From: a virus
Direction: 5' to 3' (one strand)
DNA length: 20,460 nt
Virus record (IMG/VR): IMGVR_UViG_3300006805_000209
Location: 1-20,460 of that record
The notes under the pieces are model-generated. The model was not told where the DNA came from. It was given only the letters and a program-made list of their open reading frames with translations, and did not search any database. The position numbers were made by a program, and so were the translations under genes. Shown here piece by piece: positions 1 to 7,761 of this stretch (position 1 is the stretch's first letter; the number at the start of each line of letters is the position of its first letter).

Positions 1-908
1 GCATCACTCAACTTCCGCACCCCCGCCCACACCGTCATCTTGTCCGTGCCGGTGAAGTCGATGCTAGGCGTTGCCATGCCGTCATCGGTGCCGTCGAAGG
101 ACAGGTAATACAGCCCGTTGCTGTCCTGTTGGAGTGTCGGCCTGCTTGCAGATGTGGTCTGGTAGGCGTGGTTGCCGGCGATTTCGCGGAGGGAAATGGA
201 GGTAAATGTCGCTGTCCCTGCGCCAGCTAATGCAAGGTAAATGAGTCCGTCGTTGAAAGTAACTTGGGTGTTAAGGGTGACATCAAAAGCCCCCACCGAG
301 ATATTTATCGATCCGGTAGAATTTGACGTGCAACGAACAGTGATCTGGACCGAAGTAGTGCCCACAAGGCGGAGTTTGTACCCTTTCCCTGCGGCATACC
401 CCGGCACCGCTTTGTACACCCCTCCCCCCGCGCTTGTTGTCACGCTGTTGGCGGTTTTACTGGACACTGATCCTGCGTTTGTCCAGTTGGTGAAGTCGAA
501 CGAAGGGAGAAGCTCCGCCCCCAACACCAGCCCTTTGCTCTTATCCAGCGCCAAGCCAACAGGCTGCCCGACCGCAGTCACCGGAGTTGTACCAGCGGCA
601 TCCTGAAACAGAGTCGAGAAGTCGGACGGGTCTAGCCAGATGCCTTGTTCGTTGGCAGAGAATAGGCTGCGTGGGTAGTTAGCAAGACCACCACCCGCAG
701 TAGCGGCCATAAAAGAAGCAATCATATCTGATAGTGTGCCAGTATAGCCCCAACCTACCAGAGTACGGTGTATCAAATCGTTTAAAGAGATAGAGCCAAA
801 GGTTAGGCCATTGATGCTAATAAGGTATGCGTACAGCATGTCATTAACAGACCCACTGTAACCCATTGTCTTCAGGTATGTGGCTAGAGAATCAGAAGGT
901 TGCAGCAC
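1..908 (-). CDS. LamG/concanavalin-like phage structural protein, partial (C-terminus off the left edge)
   Basis: Reading leftward, 302 codons stay open to the window edge, so the C-terminus is missing. I chose the GTG at 906-908 because GAGAGG lies 8 bases upstream; the first ATG in frame (a TMGYSG context) has no such site. Residues 1-75 hold two degenerate helical units of the type GYSGSVNDM and GYTGTLSDM, as in N-terminal parts of phage tail or head appendage proteins. Next comes a stretch with NYPRSLFSANEQG and GIWLDPSD, then a beta-rich part ending in SFDGTDDGMATPSIDF, which resembles LamG/concanavalin-like phage proteins. The inferred role is a virion surface or tail-associated, possibly glycan-binding, protein. 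It follows a terminator, so it may be transcribed apart from the capsid genes. Family assignment is by pattern memory; the exact virion location is unknown. Confidence 0.75.
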   Translation of the reverse strand, partial: MLQPSDSLATYLKTMGYSGSVNDMLYAYLISINGLTFGSISLNDLIHRTLVGWGYTGTLSDMIASFMAATAGGGLANYPRSLFSANEQGIWLDPSDFSTLFQDAAGTTPVTAVGQPVGLALDKSKGLVLGAELLPSFDFTNWTNAGSVSSKTANSVTTSAGGGVYKAVPGYAAGKGYKLRLVGTTSVQITVRCTSNSTGSINISVGAFDVTLNTQVTFNDGLIYLALAGAGTATFTSISLREIAGNHAYQTTSASRPTLQQDSNGLYYLSFDGTDDGMATPSIDFTGTDKMTVWAGVRKLSD

Positions 909-932
909 GTATATGGCCTCTCATCTAACACT

Positions 933-944
933 GTTCTTAAGAGC
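933..944. repeat. Dispersed palindromic site, GTTCTTAAGAGC (11/12)
   Basis: One mismatch to GTTCTYRAGAAC. It lies in the short gap between the terminator (943-970, on its T-tract edge) and the ribosome-binding site of the LamG-type gene, so a bound protein could affect readthrough or initiation there. Confidence 0.6.
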
Positions 945-970
945 AAAACAAAAAGGGTCTTTCGACCCTT
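943..970 (-). terminator. Intrinsic terminator after the capsid-associated gene
   Basis: On the minus strand the stem AAGGGTC (970-964) pairs with GACCCTT (959-953) around a GAAA tetraloop, followed by TTTGTTTTG. The 7-bp stem, stable tetraloop and T-rich tail are a textbook rho-independent terminator. It ends the leftward capsid transcript 18 bases after the stop of the 988-1512 gene. Confidence 0.85.
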
Positions 971-987
971 CCTGTTATAGCTTAGCC

Positions 988-1512
988 TTACGGCTTGCCG
1001 GGGATGTACTCGATAACGAGGCGACCCGTACCAGCAGTCAGCGTACCGTTCGGAGTGAACTTGATGTACGCATCAGCAGTACCGATGTTGTCGTTAGAAG
1101 CCAGAGCGCCACCACACACAACAGTCGTGTTGGCAGTCAGGCCCGAGAGAACACCACCTGCACCTGCGGCAGCAGCGATACCATCAGCATCAATGGCAAC
1201 ACCAGCCTTGGTGAACAGACCAATGTCGATACCCGTTGCAGTACCACCAGTTACAGCGGCCTTGACCTGCATGAAAGCTCGGAGGACAGAGGCACCAGCC
1301 GGGATGGCTGGAGTCTGACCAGAGAAGCTGTCAAGAGTACCATCATTGTTGGCATCCTTGTCATACGTTGGGTAGTTCGCGTAGTCAAAGTCGATATACA
1401 TCGTCTTGTGTACGGAACCGCGATTGCTCGACTCACCCACACCGTAGGTCAGTGGCGAAGCGCCACCGATACGAAGTGCGAGGCCATCGGCGTTTGTGTA
1501 GTTGTTAGCCAT
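988..1512 (-). CDS. Small capsid-associated structural protein (possible head decoration protein)
   Basis: The product has 174 residues. It is rich in Gly, Ala and Thr with little charge, which suggests an all-beta fold (for example GTGRLVIEYIP at the C-terminus). It starts with MANNYTNADGLALRIGG. A strong AGGAG site lies 8 bases before the ATG. It is the first gene after the major capsid gene (14-base gap) and ends at a terminator, the usual place for a decoration, capsid-fibre or head-stabilising protein. No catalytic motif is visible. Being structural is well supported by context and composition; the precise role is inference. A major tail protein is the main alternative, but the position directly after the capsid gene and the short length favour decoration. 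Confidence 0.7.
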   Translation of the reverse strand: MANNYTNADGLALRIGGASPLTYGVGESSNRGSVHKTMYIDFDYANYPTYDKDANNDGTLDSFSGQTPAIPAGASVLRAFMQVKAAVTGGTATGIDIGLFTKAGVAIDADGIAAAAGAGGVLSGLTANTTVVCGGALASNDNIGTADAYIKFTPNGTLTAGTGRLVIEYIPGKP

Positions 1513-1526
1513 TTGTTATTCTCCTA

Positions 1527-2468
1527 TTAGACCTGATCGGTGTCAGACAGAACCACAACCAGATTCTCTGGGCGGTACAGCTTCACACCGTAACGGGCAG
1601 TGGTGACATATTCTTCACGCTGCTCGTCCTTGTTGTACTCAGATTCCACTGTCGGCATCTGACGCCATGCGCCAATGAACGGCAGCACACCCGGTGCAGC
1701 GGAGAAGAACAGGTTAGCCTTACCAGCGGCAGTAGTCTTGCCGTCGATAGTTTCGTTGGCATCAGCCAGATAGTTGCTGGTGTACACATCGAAGCCGTAG
1801 ATGTTCTTCAGGAAGCGCATACCCGAAGCCATCGAGGATTCAATAACACCTTCCCAACGAGGGTTGTTGCTCACGGACACAATGTTGGACAGTGTGTTGA
1901 TAGCGTACTCAACAGACGGGTCAACGATTGCAATCAGGTTCACGTCAGGAACGTTGGCCTTCTTCAGAGCATACAGAGCCTTGGCAAAGTCAGCCAGAGC
2001 CATTGTCTCGTTAGTACCGGAAGCAACGAAGCGGTGAGCTGCGCCGTTAATCAGGTTCTTGTTACTCGCAGTCTGCTGAGACTGGAGGTTCATGATAGAG
2101 CGTTCAACGTGCTCATTGATAGCACGGGCCTGCGATGGCACGAACTCAGCGACAAGCTGGTTCATGTAGAAACCATCCTGCTTTGCCTTGTTAGTGATGT
2201 AGGTTGCAGAACTCAGGTACTCGCTGATCGAGAACTGGAACTCACCAGTTGCAAGAGCGTCATACTGAATCGAAGAACCTTCTGCGTAGTTACGGACTAC
2301 AGCCTGACCGATGGAGGGCACAGTAAATGTGTCACCATCCGGGAACTCAGACATCCAGTTCACGTAACCCTTTGCCATCAGTTCATCTTCAAGGATGTCC
2401 TTGAGCTGACCCGACCATACCTCTGCGCGACGGAGATGCTCCGTATTTGTGCTGTTCATACCAGCCAT
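1527..2468 (-). CDS. Major capsid protein (HK97-fold type)
   Basis: The product has 313 residues and follows the scaffold gene. The order portal, 80-aa protein, scaffold, capsid is classic for tailed phages. The N-terminus carries helical residues (LRRAEVWSGQLKDILEDEL) followed by FPDGDTFTVPSIGQ, which resembles the N-arm and E-loop region of podovirus-type capsid proteins. The C-terminal part has a P-domain-like section with RYGVKLYRPENLVVV. Length matches single-domain capsid proteins without a large insertion. The start is supported by AGGTGA 6 bases upstream, which overlaps the end of the scaffold gene, so the two are probably translationally coupled. No N-terminal delta domain obviously needing cleavage is seen. 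Confidence 0.88.
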   Translation of the reverse strand: MAGMNSTNTEHLRRAEVWSGQLKDILEDELMAKGYVNWMSEFPDGDTFTVPSIGQAVVRNYAEGSSIQYDALATGEFQFSISEYLSSATYITNKAKQDGFYMNQLVAEFVPSQARAINEHVERSIMNLQSQQTASNKNLINGAAHRFVASGTNETMALADFAKALYALKKANVPDVNLIAIVDPSVEYAINTLSNIVSVSNNPRWEGVIESSMASGMRFLKNIYGFDVYTSNYLADANETIDGKTTAAGKANLFFSAAPGVLPFIGAWRQMPTVESEYNKDEQREEYVTTARYGVKLYRPENLVVVLSDTDQV

Positions 2469-2478
2469 TTAATTCACC

Positions 2479-3195
2479 TTAATTGTAGAAAGCGTCGCCC
2501 AGTTTTTGGGCGTCTTTGTGGAGTTGTACCTGAAGGCGCTTGTCGTTGTAGAAACGTGCGTTCCCCATCTCACGACGCTGCTTCTCATAGTAAGCTTTGT
2601 TACGCACCTCACCGTTGTTGAAGCCCAGATTAACTGTGCCATGTTCAGCGGGGAGGCCACTACCAGAAGGAGCACCAGCAATCAGTTTGGTAACTGCGGC
2701 TGGGGAGACAGAAGCAAGCTCTGTCAGGTTAATACCGAGCGAAGCGTTAAGCTGTGCCACGGCATCTTTGGCTTTGTTCTCGTCACCAAAGTGCTTCAAC
2801 AGAAACTCATTCACTTGTCGCAAATTAGCCTGCTTGGTAGCATTCAGATCACGGTCACGCAGCTTACGGTCCAGTAGGGCTTCTACATCTTCGGGTTTAG
2901 CAACGGTAGCACCAGCTTGGTTATCTGTGCCCGGAGGAGGGTTGCCTCCGGCATCTGCGTTGTCACCACGAGCGAGACGGGCCAACTGTTCTTCAAGGTT
3001 CATACGTTTCTCCAGTTCAGTCCTGAGTTGGGTAGTTTCATCAGTCAGCTTTGCGATGAAAGAATCCGCTTCCAGCTTGGACTTAGCCAGTGCTTCGATG
3101 TCCTTGAACTTTTTGCCTTCGCCTACCAAGGTCGATAGAGCGTCAGCGGGTTGTGTTACAACGGGGTTCGGGTCGCCCCCAAGAATATCAGCCAT
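2479..3195 (-). CDS. Capsid assembly scaffold protein
   Basis: The product has 238 residues and is strongly charged. Predicted coiled coil covers residues 25-75 (FKDIEALAKSKLEADSFIAK and LRTELEKRMNLEEQLARLAR). A flexible Gly/Pro/Asn segment follows at about 77-95, then a second helical part, and a basic helical C-terminus at about 200-238 (NDKRLQVQLHKDAQKLGDAF). Acidic coiled coil, flexible linker and basic C-terminal helix are the architecture of phage scaffolds, whose C-terminus contacts the capsid protein. It lies directly before the major capsid gene with a 10-base gap. The ribosome site is weak (GAG 9 bases upstream), so expression may depend on coupling with the 80-aa gene 5 bases upstream. 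Confidence 0.85.
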   Translation of the reverse strand: MADILGGDPNPVVTQPADALSTLVGEGKKFKDIEALAKSKLEADSFIAKLTDETTQLRTELEKRMNLEEQLARLARGDNADAGGNPPPGTDNQAGATVAKPEDVEALLDRKLRDRDLNATKQANLRQVNEFLLKHFGDENKAKDAVAQLNASLGINLTELASVSPAAVTKLIAGAPSGSGLPAEHGTVNLGFNNGEVRNKAYYEKQRREMGNARFYNDKRLQVQLHKDAQKLGDAFYN

Positions 3196-3200
3196 AAGAA

Positions 3201-3443
3201 TTAACTCAAGAGGTCTAAGAGTTGTTTGAGAATATCTACCTCACCGTTCTTATGGGCTTGGTAGTGGGACCAACTAGCCTTGTCGTAGTCCTTGTGGGAC
3301 GTAGACAACAGCGCGGTTGTTCGGTTCTGTAGTTCGTTCTTAAGAGCACGCACTACATTGGAGGAAGCAAGTTCAGCCTTAAAGGCTGCCTTGTCTACCT
3401 TCGGGTCGTTGAGGACAGCGTAGAGGGTGTCGCCATACTTCAT
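3201..3443 (-). CDS. Hypothetical 80-aa protein between portal and scaffold
   Basis: I do not recognise this small helical, charged protein. It begins MKYGDTLYAVLNDPKVDKAA and ends with an amphipathic helix, VDILKQLLDLLS. Its start overlaps the portal stop (ATGA) and a strong GGGAGGTG lies 7 bases upstream, which makes it a real gene. The position suggests a minor head or assembly protein. It carries one copy of the dispersed palindrome (3336-3347) in the codons for ALKN. Confidence 0.75.
   Translation of the reverse strand: MKYGDTLYAVLNDPKVDKAAFKAELASSNVVRALKNELQNRTTALLSTSHKDYDKASWSHYQAHKNGEVDILKQLLDLLS
3336..3347. repeat. Dispersed palindromic site, GTTCTTAAGAGC (11/12)
   Basis: One mismatch to GTTCTYRAGAAC. 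It lies inside the 80-aa gene; on the coding strand it reads GCT CTT AAG AAC, the same codon phase as the copies in rightward genes. Confidence 0.6.
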
Positions 3444-5302
3444 TGTGGCGCACCTCCCATAGAAGCCAGCATGGCTGGGTCGATACCAGCCCCTGCAAGC
3501 TGCTCTGCTGCAAGCTCGTCAGTCAAGCCTTGTGCTTCGCCGTCCAGACCTGTGTCAGTCATCTGGGTCTTCTGCAACTGGTTCTGGGCTTCCATCTTCA
3601 TGGATTCTGTTTCCAGACTTTCAGTTACCTGAATGTTCTCAGCATACAAGGAGTAGTAGTCAAGGTTGAGCAGTCGGTTAAACAACTTACCAATAGCCTT
3701 TCCTGAGAAGTGGGAACGTACGCCGGGGTCGGCACCTAAGCCACCGGGGCCGAAGAACGCCGACATCTCTTGCACCAACTTAGCACGTTCAGCGAAGTGC
3801 CGAGCACCCACAGGGCGCAAGCGTCCAGTTGCTACGATGTCATCCTTATTGATGTCAGTGTAAATCTGAGCGCCCGTAGCGTCACTGGTATCGCGCACGA
3901 TAGTGCGGTTGTCCATGTTACGGCGGCCTGACTCCAACAGGAGGTTAATGACAGGCTCAATCAGACCACGCTCAAACTGCGTGATCTTGACTTGGAAGAT
4001 ACGGCCTGCTGCGTTCTCAAGGGACTGCACTTCATAGGCAGTCTTTTCGCCGGGGGTACGAATACCCATAGCTGTCTTAGGAGCACCCGCCATCTCTTCC
4101 ATTGTGTTTTCAAGAATGGCAATCTGGGTGTCAGCATTGAGGAACGTAGTGTCCGGGATGAGGTAACTTACTTCACCCTCATTGCCCATCTTGATACGCT
4201 CACCGGGAGCATACTCCCAGTCCTGAACCAGACCCTTCTCTTTGACAATTGGGTATACGACTTGATCGAAGGCATCAGCCTTCAGATTCTCAAGATGGTC
4301 GATACGATACTGAAGGCCAACGAGATTATCCAGCGGCCCCATGCCAAGCAGATTATCCGGGCGAGGTCGCCAGACAACCCCTCGCTTATTAGACTTGCCC
4401 AGCCAACTTGGATTAGTTCGAGTAGAGATAACGTGAGCACGGTCAGCGACGACAATAACGGCATTCTCTGTGAGTACACCAGTCTCTTGATCGTAGAAGT
4501 CGCCTTCAAACGTAAGCAGTTCGACACAGCCCGAGTTGTAATATTCACTGAGAGACCCGAACCCTTCAATGGCAAATGACTTAATCCTTGCCTGTTCCTT
4601 GTCTGTCAGAGCGTGAAAGTTCTGACGGTTCTCCAGCATCTTTGCAATGATAGCAGAGTCGTATTGATACTCGGGGTAGTCCCGTTCAATACGCTTCAAG
4701 TCACCAAGGGTAACTACAGAGCGTGTGATCTTGGGGGCAGCATCAAAGCTGGAAGCCGTGAGGTCAAACACTACATCCATAGGATTGTAGCGGACGATAC
4801 GAGGGCCGGAGTAGATAACTGTCTTCTCGCCCTCGGCGTCTACGTTGTAAAGATTAACGTACTCAACACCAGCGATGCTAATACCAAAATCAATATAGTC
4901 ATACAGAAGTTGGGAGATGGTGTCGAAAGCATTGCTATCCTCCATCTTGGTCTTCACGTATGCCGTCATCAGACGGGCCTTGGATTCCTCAGCGTCGTCC
5001 TCTACACCAGCTTCCCAGTGCAGGAAGTTACCACCCAGACTAAGGGCAGAGATGTAGTTGGCGTGCAGGTTGTCCCTGATCTGGCACAGCTTGGGGCGTG
5101 TAGTTGTATTCATCCACGGCAGCTTGGCTGCGCGTGTCATTGTCGTGTCAGTCTGGTAGACGTACTCACGAAGCTCTGCACGTTGGGATTCCCAGCCCTT
5201 GCGGGCGTCCCTCCAACGCGTGTACTGGTTGACAATGGTTGTTGCACCCTTGTCACCACCAGCATAATCACTAAAGTCAATTGCTCTACGCAAGATTACC
5301 AT
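3440..5302 (-). CDS. Portal protein (head-tail connector)
   Basis: The product has 620 residues, within the range of podovirus-type portals, and would form the dodecameric DNA entry ring. Visible parts are an N-terminal helical region with RKGWESQRAELREYVYQTD, a central region, a portal core segment around residues 320-370 (LLGMGPLDNLVGLQYRIDHL, then a long helix and VVYPIVKEKG), and a flexible C-terminus rich in Met, Gln, Ala and Gly. The ATG overlaps the large terminase stop (GGATGGTAA), so translation is coupled; no good independent ribosome site is visible. A degenerate copy of the dispersed palindrome (4106-4117, 10/12) lies in codons for ILEN. Family identity is clear from context and core sequence; I infer a podovirus-like morphology only tentatively. 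Confidence 0.88.
   Translation of the reverse strand: MVILRRAIDFSDYAGGDKGATTIVNQYTRWRDARKGWESQRAELREYVYQTDTTMTRAAKLPWMNTTTRPKLCQIRDNLHANYISALSLGGNFLHWEAGVEDDAEESKARLMTAYVKTKMEDSNAFDTISQLLYDYIDFGISIAGVEYVNLYNVDAEGEKTVIYSGPRIVRYNPMDVVFDLTASSFDAAPKITRSVVTLGDLKRIERDYPEYQYDSAIIAKMLENRQNFHALTDKEQARIKSFAIEGFGSLSEYYNSGCVELLTFEGDFYDQETGVLTENAVIVVADRAHVISTRTNPSWLGKSNKRGVVWRPRPDNLLGMGPLDNLVGLQYRIDHLENLKADAFDQVVYPIVKEKGLVQDWEYAPGERIKMGNEGEVSYLIPDTTFLNADTQIAILENTMEEMAGAPKTAMGIRTPGEKTAYEVQSLENAAGRIFQVKITQFERGLIEPVINLLLESGRRNMDNRTIVRDTSDATGAQIYTDINKDDIVATGRLRPVGARHFAERAKLVQEMSAFFGPGGLGADPGVRSHFSGKAIGKLFNRLLNLDYYSLYAENIQVTESLETESMKMEAQNQLQKTQMTDTGLDGEAQGLTDELAAEQLAGAGIDPAMLASMGGAPQ
4106..4117. repeat. Degenerate dispersed site, GTTTTCAAGAAT (10/12)
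   Basis: Two mismatches to the consensus, inside the portal gene; on the coding strand it reads ATT CTT GAA AAC (ILEN), in the usual codon phase. It could be chance on its own. Confidence 0.3.
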
Positions 5303-6846
5303 CCACCGAATCGGTTGCTTTGTTTAGGCTTGCGGTTAAGAAGAGTCTTACCAAACCGCTTCGTTGGAACTGAACTGATCTGCACGGCGTTAGCCAGTGC
5401 GTCTTTGATGTCGTCATGTGCCGGGTGAGCTAGAACAAGTTCTTCCTCTAGCGTCTGGCAGTTACCACCTTGGTAGTGCTTGATAGTACGGCTACGGTAG
5501 CGAGGCTCAAGGACGGCGCTTATTCTATCCTCCTTCTTACCGTCATGGCGAGTAGGGGAGAACTCGTCGAAGATAACTGGCAGCCCCTCAGGTCTAGCGT
5601 ACTGTTCCTTGATCTCGCGTACCACGATACCCTGTCCCGCTGATACTTCAACCCGTATCTTCTGGAAGCCCCACTTGATATGGGCCTCCTTGATAGCAAG
5701 GTAGAAGTCCTCCAACTTGTCCGTCTTGAAGTGCTTGATGTCCAAGACGTAGATGAAGCCGTGGTAGTCTACACCAATAACCACAAGTGCTGTGAAGTCA
5801 CTCTGGCGATTCTTTGTGTAGGAAAAGTCCATTGCCGCTACTACGTTAAGCTCGTTGCCAGCGTGGTAGACCTTTCCGTTGGCTAGGGAGATAAGGCTCT
5901 TGTCGTAGTACTCAAACCAACCCCGGTCGATGGGAGCATTGTCCGGGTCGTTGGGGTCGTTGTAATACTGGGCACGGAACTGACTGGCGTCGAGGTACTG
6001 GGCTTTCTTCTTGGCCAGAATCTCCTTAGAGAACCCGAACCACTTACCATCAGTACGACGCTGCATCGGCCAGAGGAACTCCCCTGTGCCATTACCGTTG
6101 TCTTCTACAACACGCTCGAAGACCTCGTATACAGGCGACGTACCTGTAACTACACCCTCTTCACTGAAGATGGGTTCCTCCATCTCCATCATTGATGCGT
6201 ACAAATCCTTAGGATGGTAGCGCGTACCTACAGCCCACTCACGGGCACCGGGGTTTTCAATGGAAGAGAGGAGAGAGTACAGCTCTGCTACTCGTTGACG
6301 ACCTTCTGGGGTGTAGGCATTCTCCTGCACCACCATGTCATCCAGAACTGCAATATCGCAGTGCAGCCCTGTGATTGTAGAAGTAAGGCCACGGGCAAAT
6401 ACCGTGGGGTCACGCACGCCCTCAATCTTACGTGCTGGGTGGTCTACCGCAATTTCAGAGGCAGTCCACTTCTCACGCTTGCCCTCTTGTTCAAGTACCA
6501 TGTCCGGCCAGTACTTACGATACTGGGCAGACAACAGGATGTCCTGAACCATCTTCAACTGCTTCTCTGCCAAGTCGGCAGTAGCTGAGATATAGAGGAT
6601 AGTTGTAGCAGGGTTACGTGTAATCTCCCAAGCCACCCGATAGGCAATCATCGCAGACTTCTGATGAGCACGGGGGAGGAGAACTAACTGGTGGCTCTTA
6701 GCGCCTTCACGGGTCCACCAGTGACACAGTTCCTCATGCACTGAACCAAGCATACGCTTAGGAGCGAGGAGCTTGATAAAGGTGACGAGATCAGCTTCAG
6801 CAGCAACACGGATGCTATCCGAGATTGGGCTAGTGGTCTTAGCCAT
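5296..6846 (-). CDS. terL: Terminase large subunit (packaging ATPase/nuclease)
   Basis: The product has 516 residues from the ATG at 6844-6846 (MAKTTSPISD). A longer reading to 7026 would translate tRNA-Asn antisense and is rejected. The ATPase domain shows a Walker A-like LPRAHQKS at residues 57-64, a variant of the usual LPRGxGKS, and Walker B IAVLDD at 165-170. The nuclease domain starts with AAMDFS (Asp340) and ends in HDDIKDAL near residues 478-485, supplying the acidic metal ligands. Length fits phage large terminases. It cuts and pumps DNA through the portal, whose gene overlaps the stop. The small subunit gene lies upstream beyond two tRNAs. AGGA is 14 bases upstream of the ATG, so initiation looks weak. 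Confidence 0.93.
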   Translation of the reverse strand: MAKTTSPISDSIRVAAEADLVTFIKLLAPKRMLGSVHEELCHWWTREGAKSHQLVLLPRAHQKSAMIAYRVAWEITRNPATTILYISATADLAEKQLKMVQDILLSAQYRKYWPDMVLEQEGKREKWTASEIAVDHPARKIEGVRDPTVFARGLTSTITGLHCDIAVLDDMVVQENAYTPEGRQRVAELYSLLSSIENPGAREWAVGTRYHPKDLYASMMEMEEPIFSEEGVVTGTSPVYEVFERVVEDNGNGTGEFLWPMQRRTDGKWFGFSKEILAKKKAQYLDASQFRAQYYNDPNDPDNAPIDRGWFEYYDKSLISLANGKVYHAGNELNVVAAMDFSYTKNRQSDFTALVVIGVDYHGFIYVLDIKHFKTDKLEDFYLAIKEAHIKWGFQKIRVEVSAGQGIVVREIKEQYARPEGLPVIFDEFSPTRHDGKKEDRISAVLEPRYRSRTIKHYQGGNCQTLEEELVLAHPAHDDIKDALANAVQISSVPTKRFGKTLLNRKPKQSNRFGGW

Positions 6847-6913
6847 AATTGTAAGTTGTGTCCTGCTGATAGAATAGGTACGGGGTTTATTCGACAGCCC
6901 CGCCGAAAACGAT

Positions 6914-6933
6914 TCACTGACTAAGACCAGTGA
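6914..6933 (-). other. Short hairpin between tRNA-Asn and the large terminase gene
   Basis: TCACTG (6933-6928 on the minus strand) pairs with CAGTGA (6919-6914) around an 8-base loop, followed by ATCGTTTTC. It could be a weak attenuator or a processing site between the tRNA and terL. The stem is only 6 bp and the T-run is short. Confidence 0.3.
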
Positions 6934-6949
6934 CAGACTACGCGGTGTC

Positions 6950-7025
6950 TGGCTGTCGAGGCAGGGGTCGAACCTGCGACCATCTGAGTAACAGTCAGAC
7001 GCTCTGCCAACTGAGCTACTCGACA
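6950..7025 (-). tRNA. tRNA-Asn (anticodon GTT)
   Basis: A full cloverleaf is visible on the minus strand. The acceptor TGTCGAG pairs with CTCGACA, the D arm is GCTC/GAGC, and the anticodon stem TCTGA/TCAGA encloses the loop CTGTTAC with anticodon GTT. The T arm is GCAGG-TTCGACC-CCTGC. The discriminator is G, as expected for Asn, and CCA is encoded (6952-6950). It is a standard, intact 76-base tRNA. Confidence 0.96.
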
Positions 7026-7045
7026 CAAGAGGGGTGCTGGTTGTA

Positions 7046-7116
7046 GAAGAGAACTAGGAATCGAACCTAGATTCACGGAGTTCAAGTCCGCTGTCCTACC
7101 GTTAGACGATTCTCAC
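7046..7116 (-). tRNA. tRNA-like gene with Ser anticodon (TGA), atypical
   Basis: The minus strand shows a D arm (GTCT/GGAC), an anticodon stem GCGGA/TCCGT around CTTGAAC (anticodon TGA, reading UCA Ser), a 4-base variable loop and a T arm CTAGG-TTCGATT-CCTAG. The acceptor GTGAGAA/TTCTCTT has a G-U first pair and a U-U mismatch at 2-71, the discriminator is C, and CCA is not encoded. Real tRNA-Ser has a long variable arm and G73, so identity is doubtful. It may be a decayed or mischarged tRNA. Flanking CTGGTTG (7128-7122) and CAACCAG (7043-7037) would pair and enclose the whole tRNA. Confidence 0.7.
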
Positions 7117-7208
7117 TAGATCAACCAGTACGAAACAGTTGAGAGCGTGAGGTATGGGCGAGGCCCTAACGTGGGCTTTCCAACTTCTTGCTCTATCTTA
7201 TGTGCCCA

Positions 7209-7237
7209 ATTATAACATATTGTTACATCATTGTCAA
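7209..7237 (-). promoter_or_regulatory. Perfect consensus sigma70 promoter for tRNAs and terL operon
   Basis: On the minus strand TTGACA (7237-7232) and TATAAT (7214-7209) are separated by exactly 17 bases. Both hexamers match consensus at all positions. The -35 box overlaps the stop codon of the small terminase gene. Start of transcription is expected near 7202, giving a leader of about 85 bases before the first tRNA. Confidence 0.9.
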
Positions 7238-7761
7238 GAGGTGCTTACAAGACCGAGCCTTACAGCGTCGTCTTCATAACCCTTGTGGATAGAAGCCAGC
7301 TTACCAAGCTCCCTCTTGGTCTCCTCTTTGCTAGGCCGCCCAGCACTCCTTGAGTTCCACTTACCCTCTGCTAACCACTTAGCTGCGTCTGTCTTCCCCT
7401 CTGCCAGCTTACGCATGTGGAGGAAGGCTTCCCGGCGTAGCTTAATCTCCAACTCATCCCTCCATGCCGTAATGTAGGGGACGAACCACTGGGGGCCGTC
7501 TGGCCCTGCCAAGCGTTGCCAAGCCTCCCAAGAGCCGAGGGCTTGAAGGGCGAAGTCATACTCCGTAGGGTCGGCCACCTCAAGATAGATGTCCTTGAGA
7601 CTAACTACCCCTTTGTAGTCCCCCGCACGTAAGGCGTAGACTGGCGGCTCGGTGGATGTCGTAAGTCCTGGGGCATCAACAAACAAAGACACAGTACGGA
7701 TACGGTTAGAGCCATCCCTAATACTATCAAGGTCTACTCCCCACTTATTGATGTTAGGCAA
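7234..7761 (-). CDS. terS: Probable terminase small subunit
   Basis: The product has 175 residues. The start is TTG at 7761-7759, overlapping the end of the protease gene, with CGGAG 7 bases upstream; no in-frame ATG exists before codon 116. The centre holds a charged helical part (WRDELEIKLRREAFLHMRKL), followed by AAKWLAEGKWNSR and AGRPSKEETKRELGKL. The latter is a pattern I know from small terminase or DNA maturase A proteins of podovirus-type phages, where it serves DNA recognition or large-subunit contact. Position next to the large terminase agrees. The strong promoter for the downstream genes begins within its stop codon. Assignment rests on the C-terminal pattern and synteny. Confidence 0.7.
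   Translation of the reverse strand: MPNINKWGVDLDSIRDGSNRIRTVSLFVDAPGLTTSTEPPVYALRAGDYKGVVSLKDIYLEVADPTEYDFALQALGSWEAWQRLAGPDGPQWFVPYITAWRDELEIKLRREAFLHMRKLAEGKTDAAKWLAEGKWNSRSAGRPSKEETKRELGKLASIHKGYEDDAVRLGLVSTS

Noticed and set aside
880-1530. Plus-strand ORF of 216 codons
   Set aside because: Antisense to the 174-aa structural gene and across its terminator; shadow composition.
4613-5428. Plus-strand ORF of 271 codons
   Set aside because: Antisense to portal and terminase, both strongly supported by motifs.
5296-7026. Longer reading of the large terminase, 576 codons
   Set aside because: The extra N-terminal 60 codons translate tRNA-Asn and its flank; the ATG at 6846 gives a normal terminase N-terminus.
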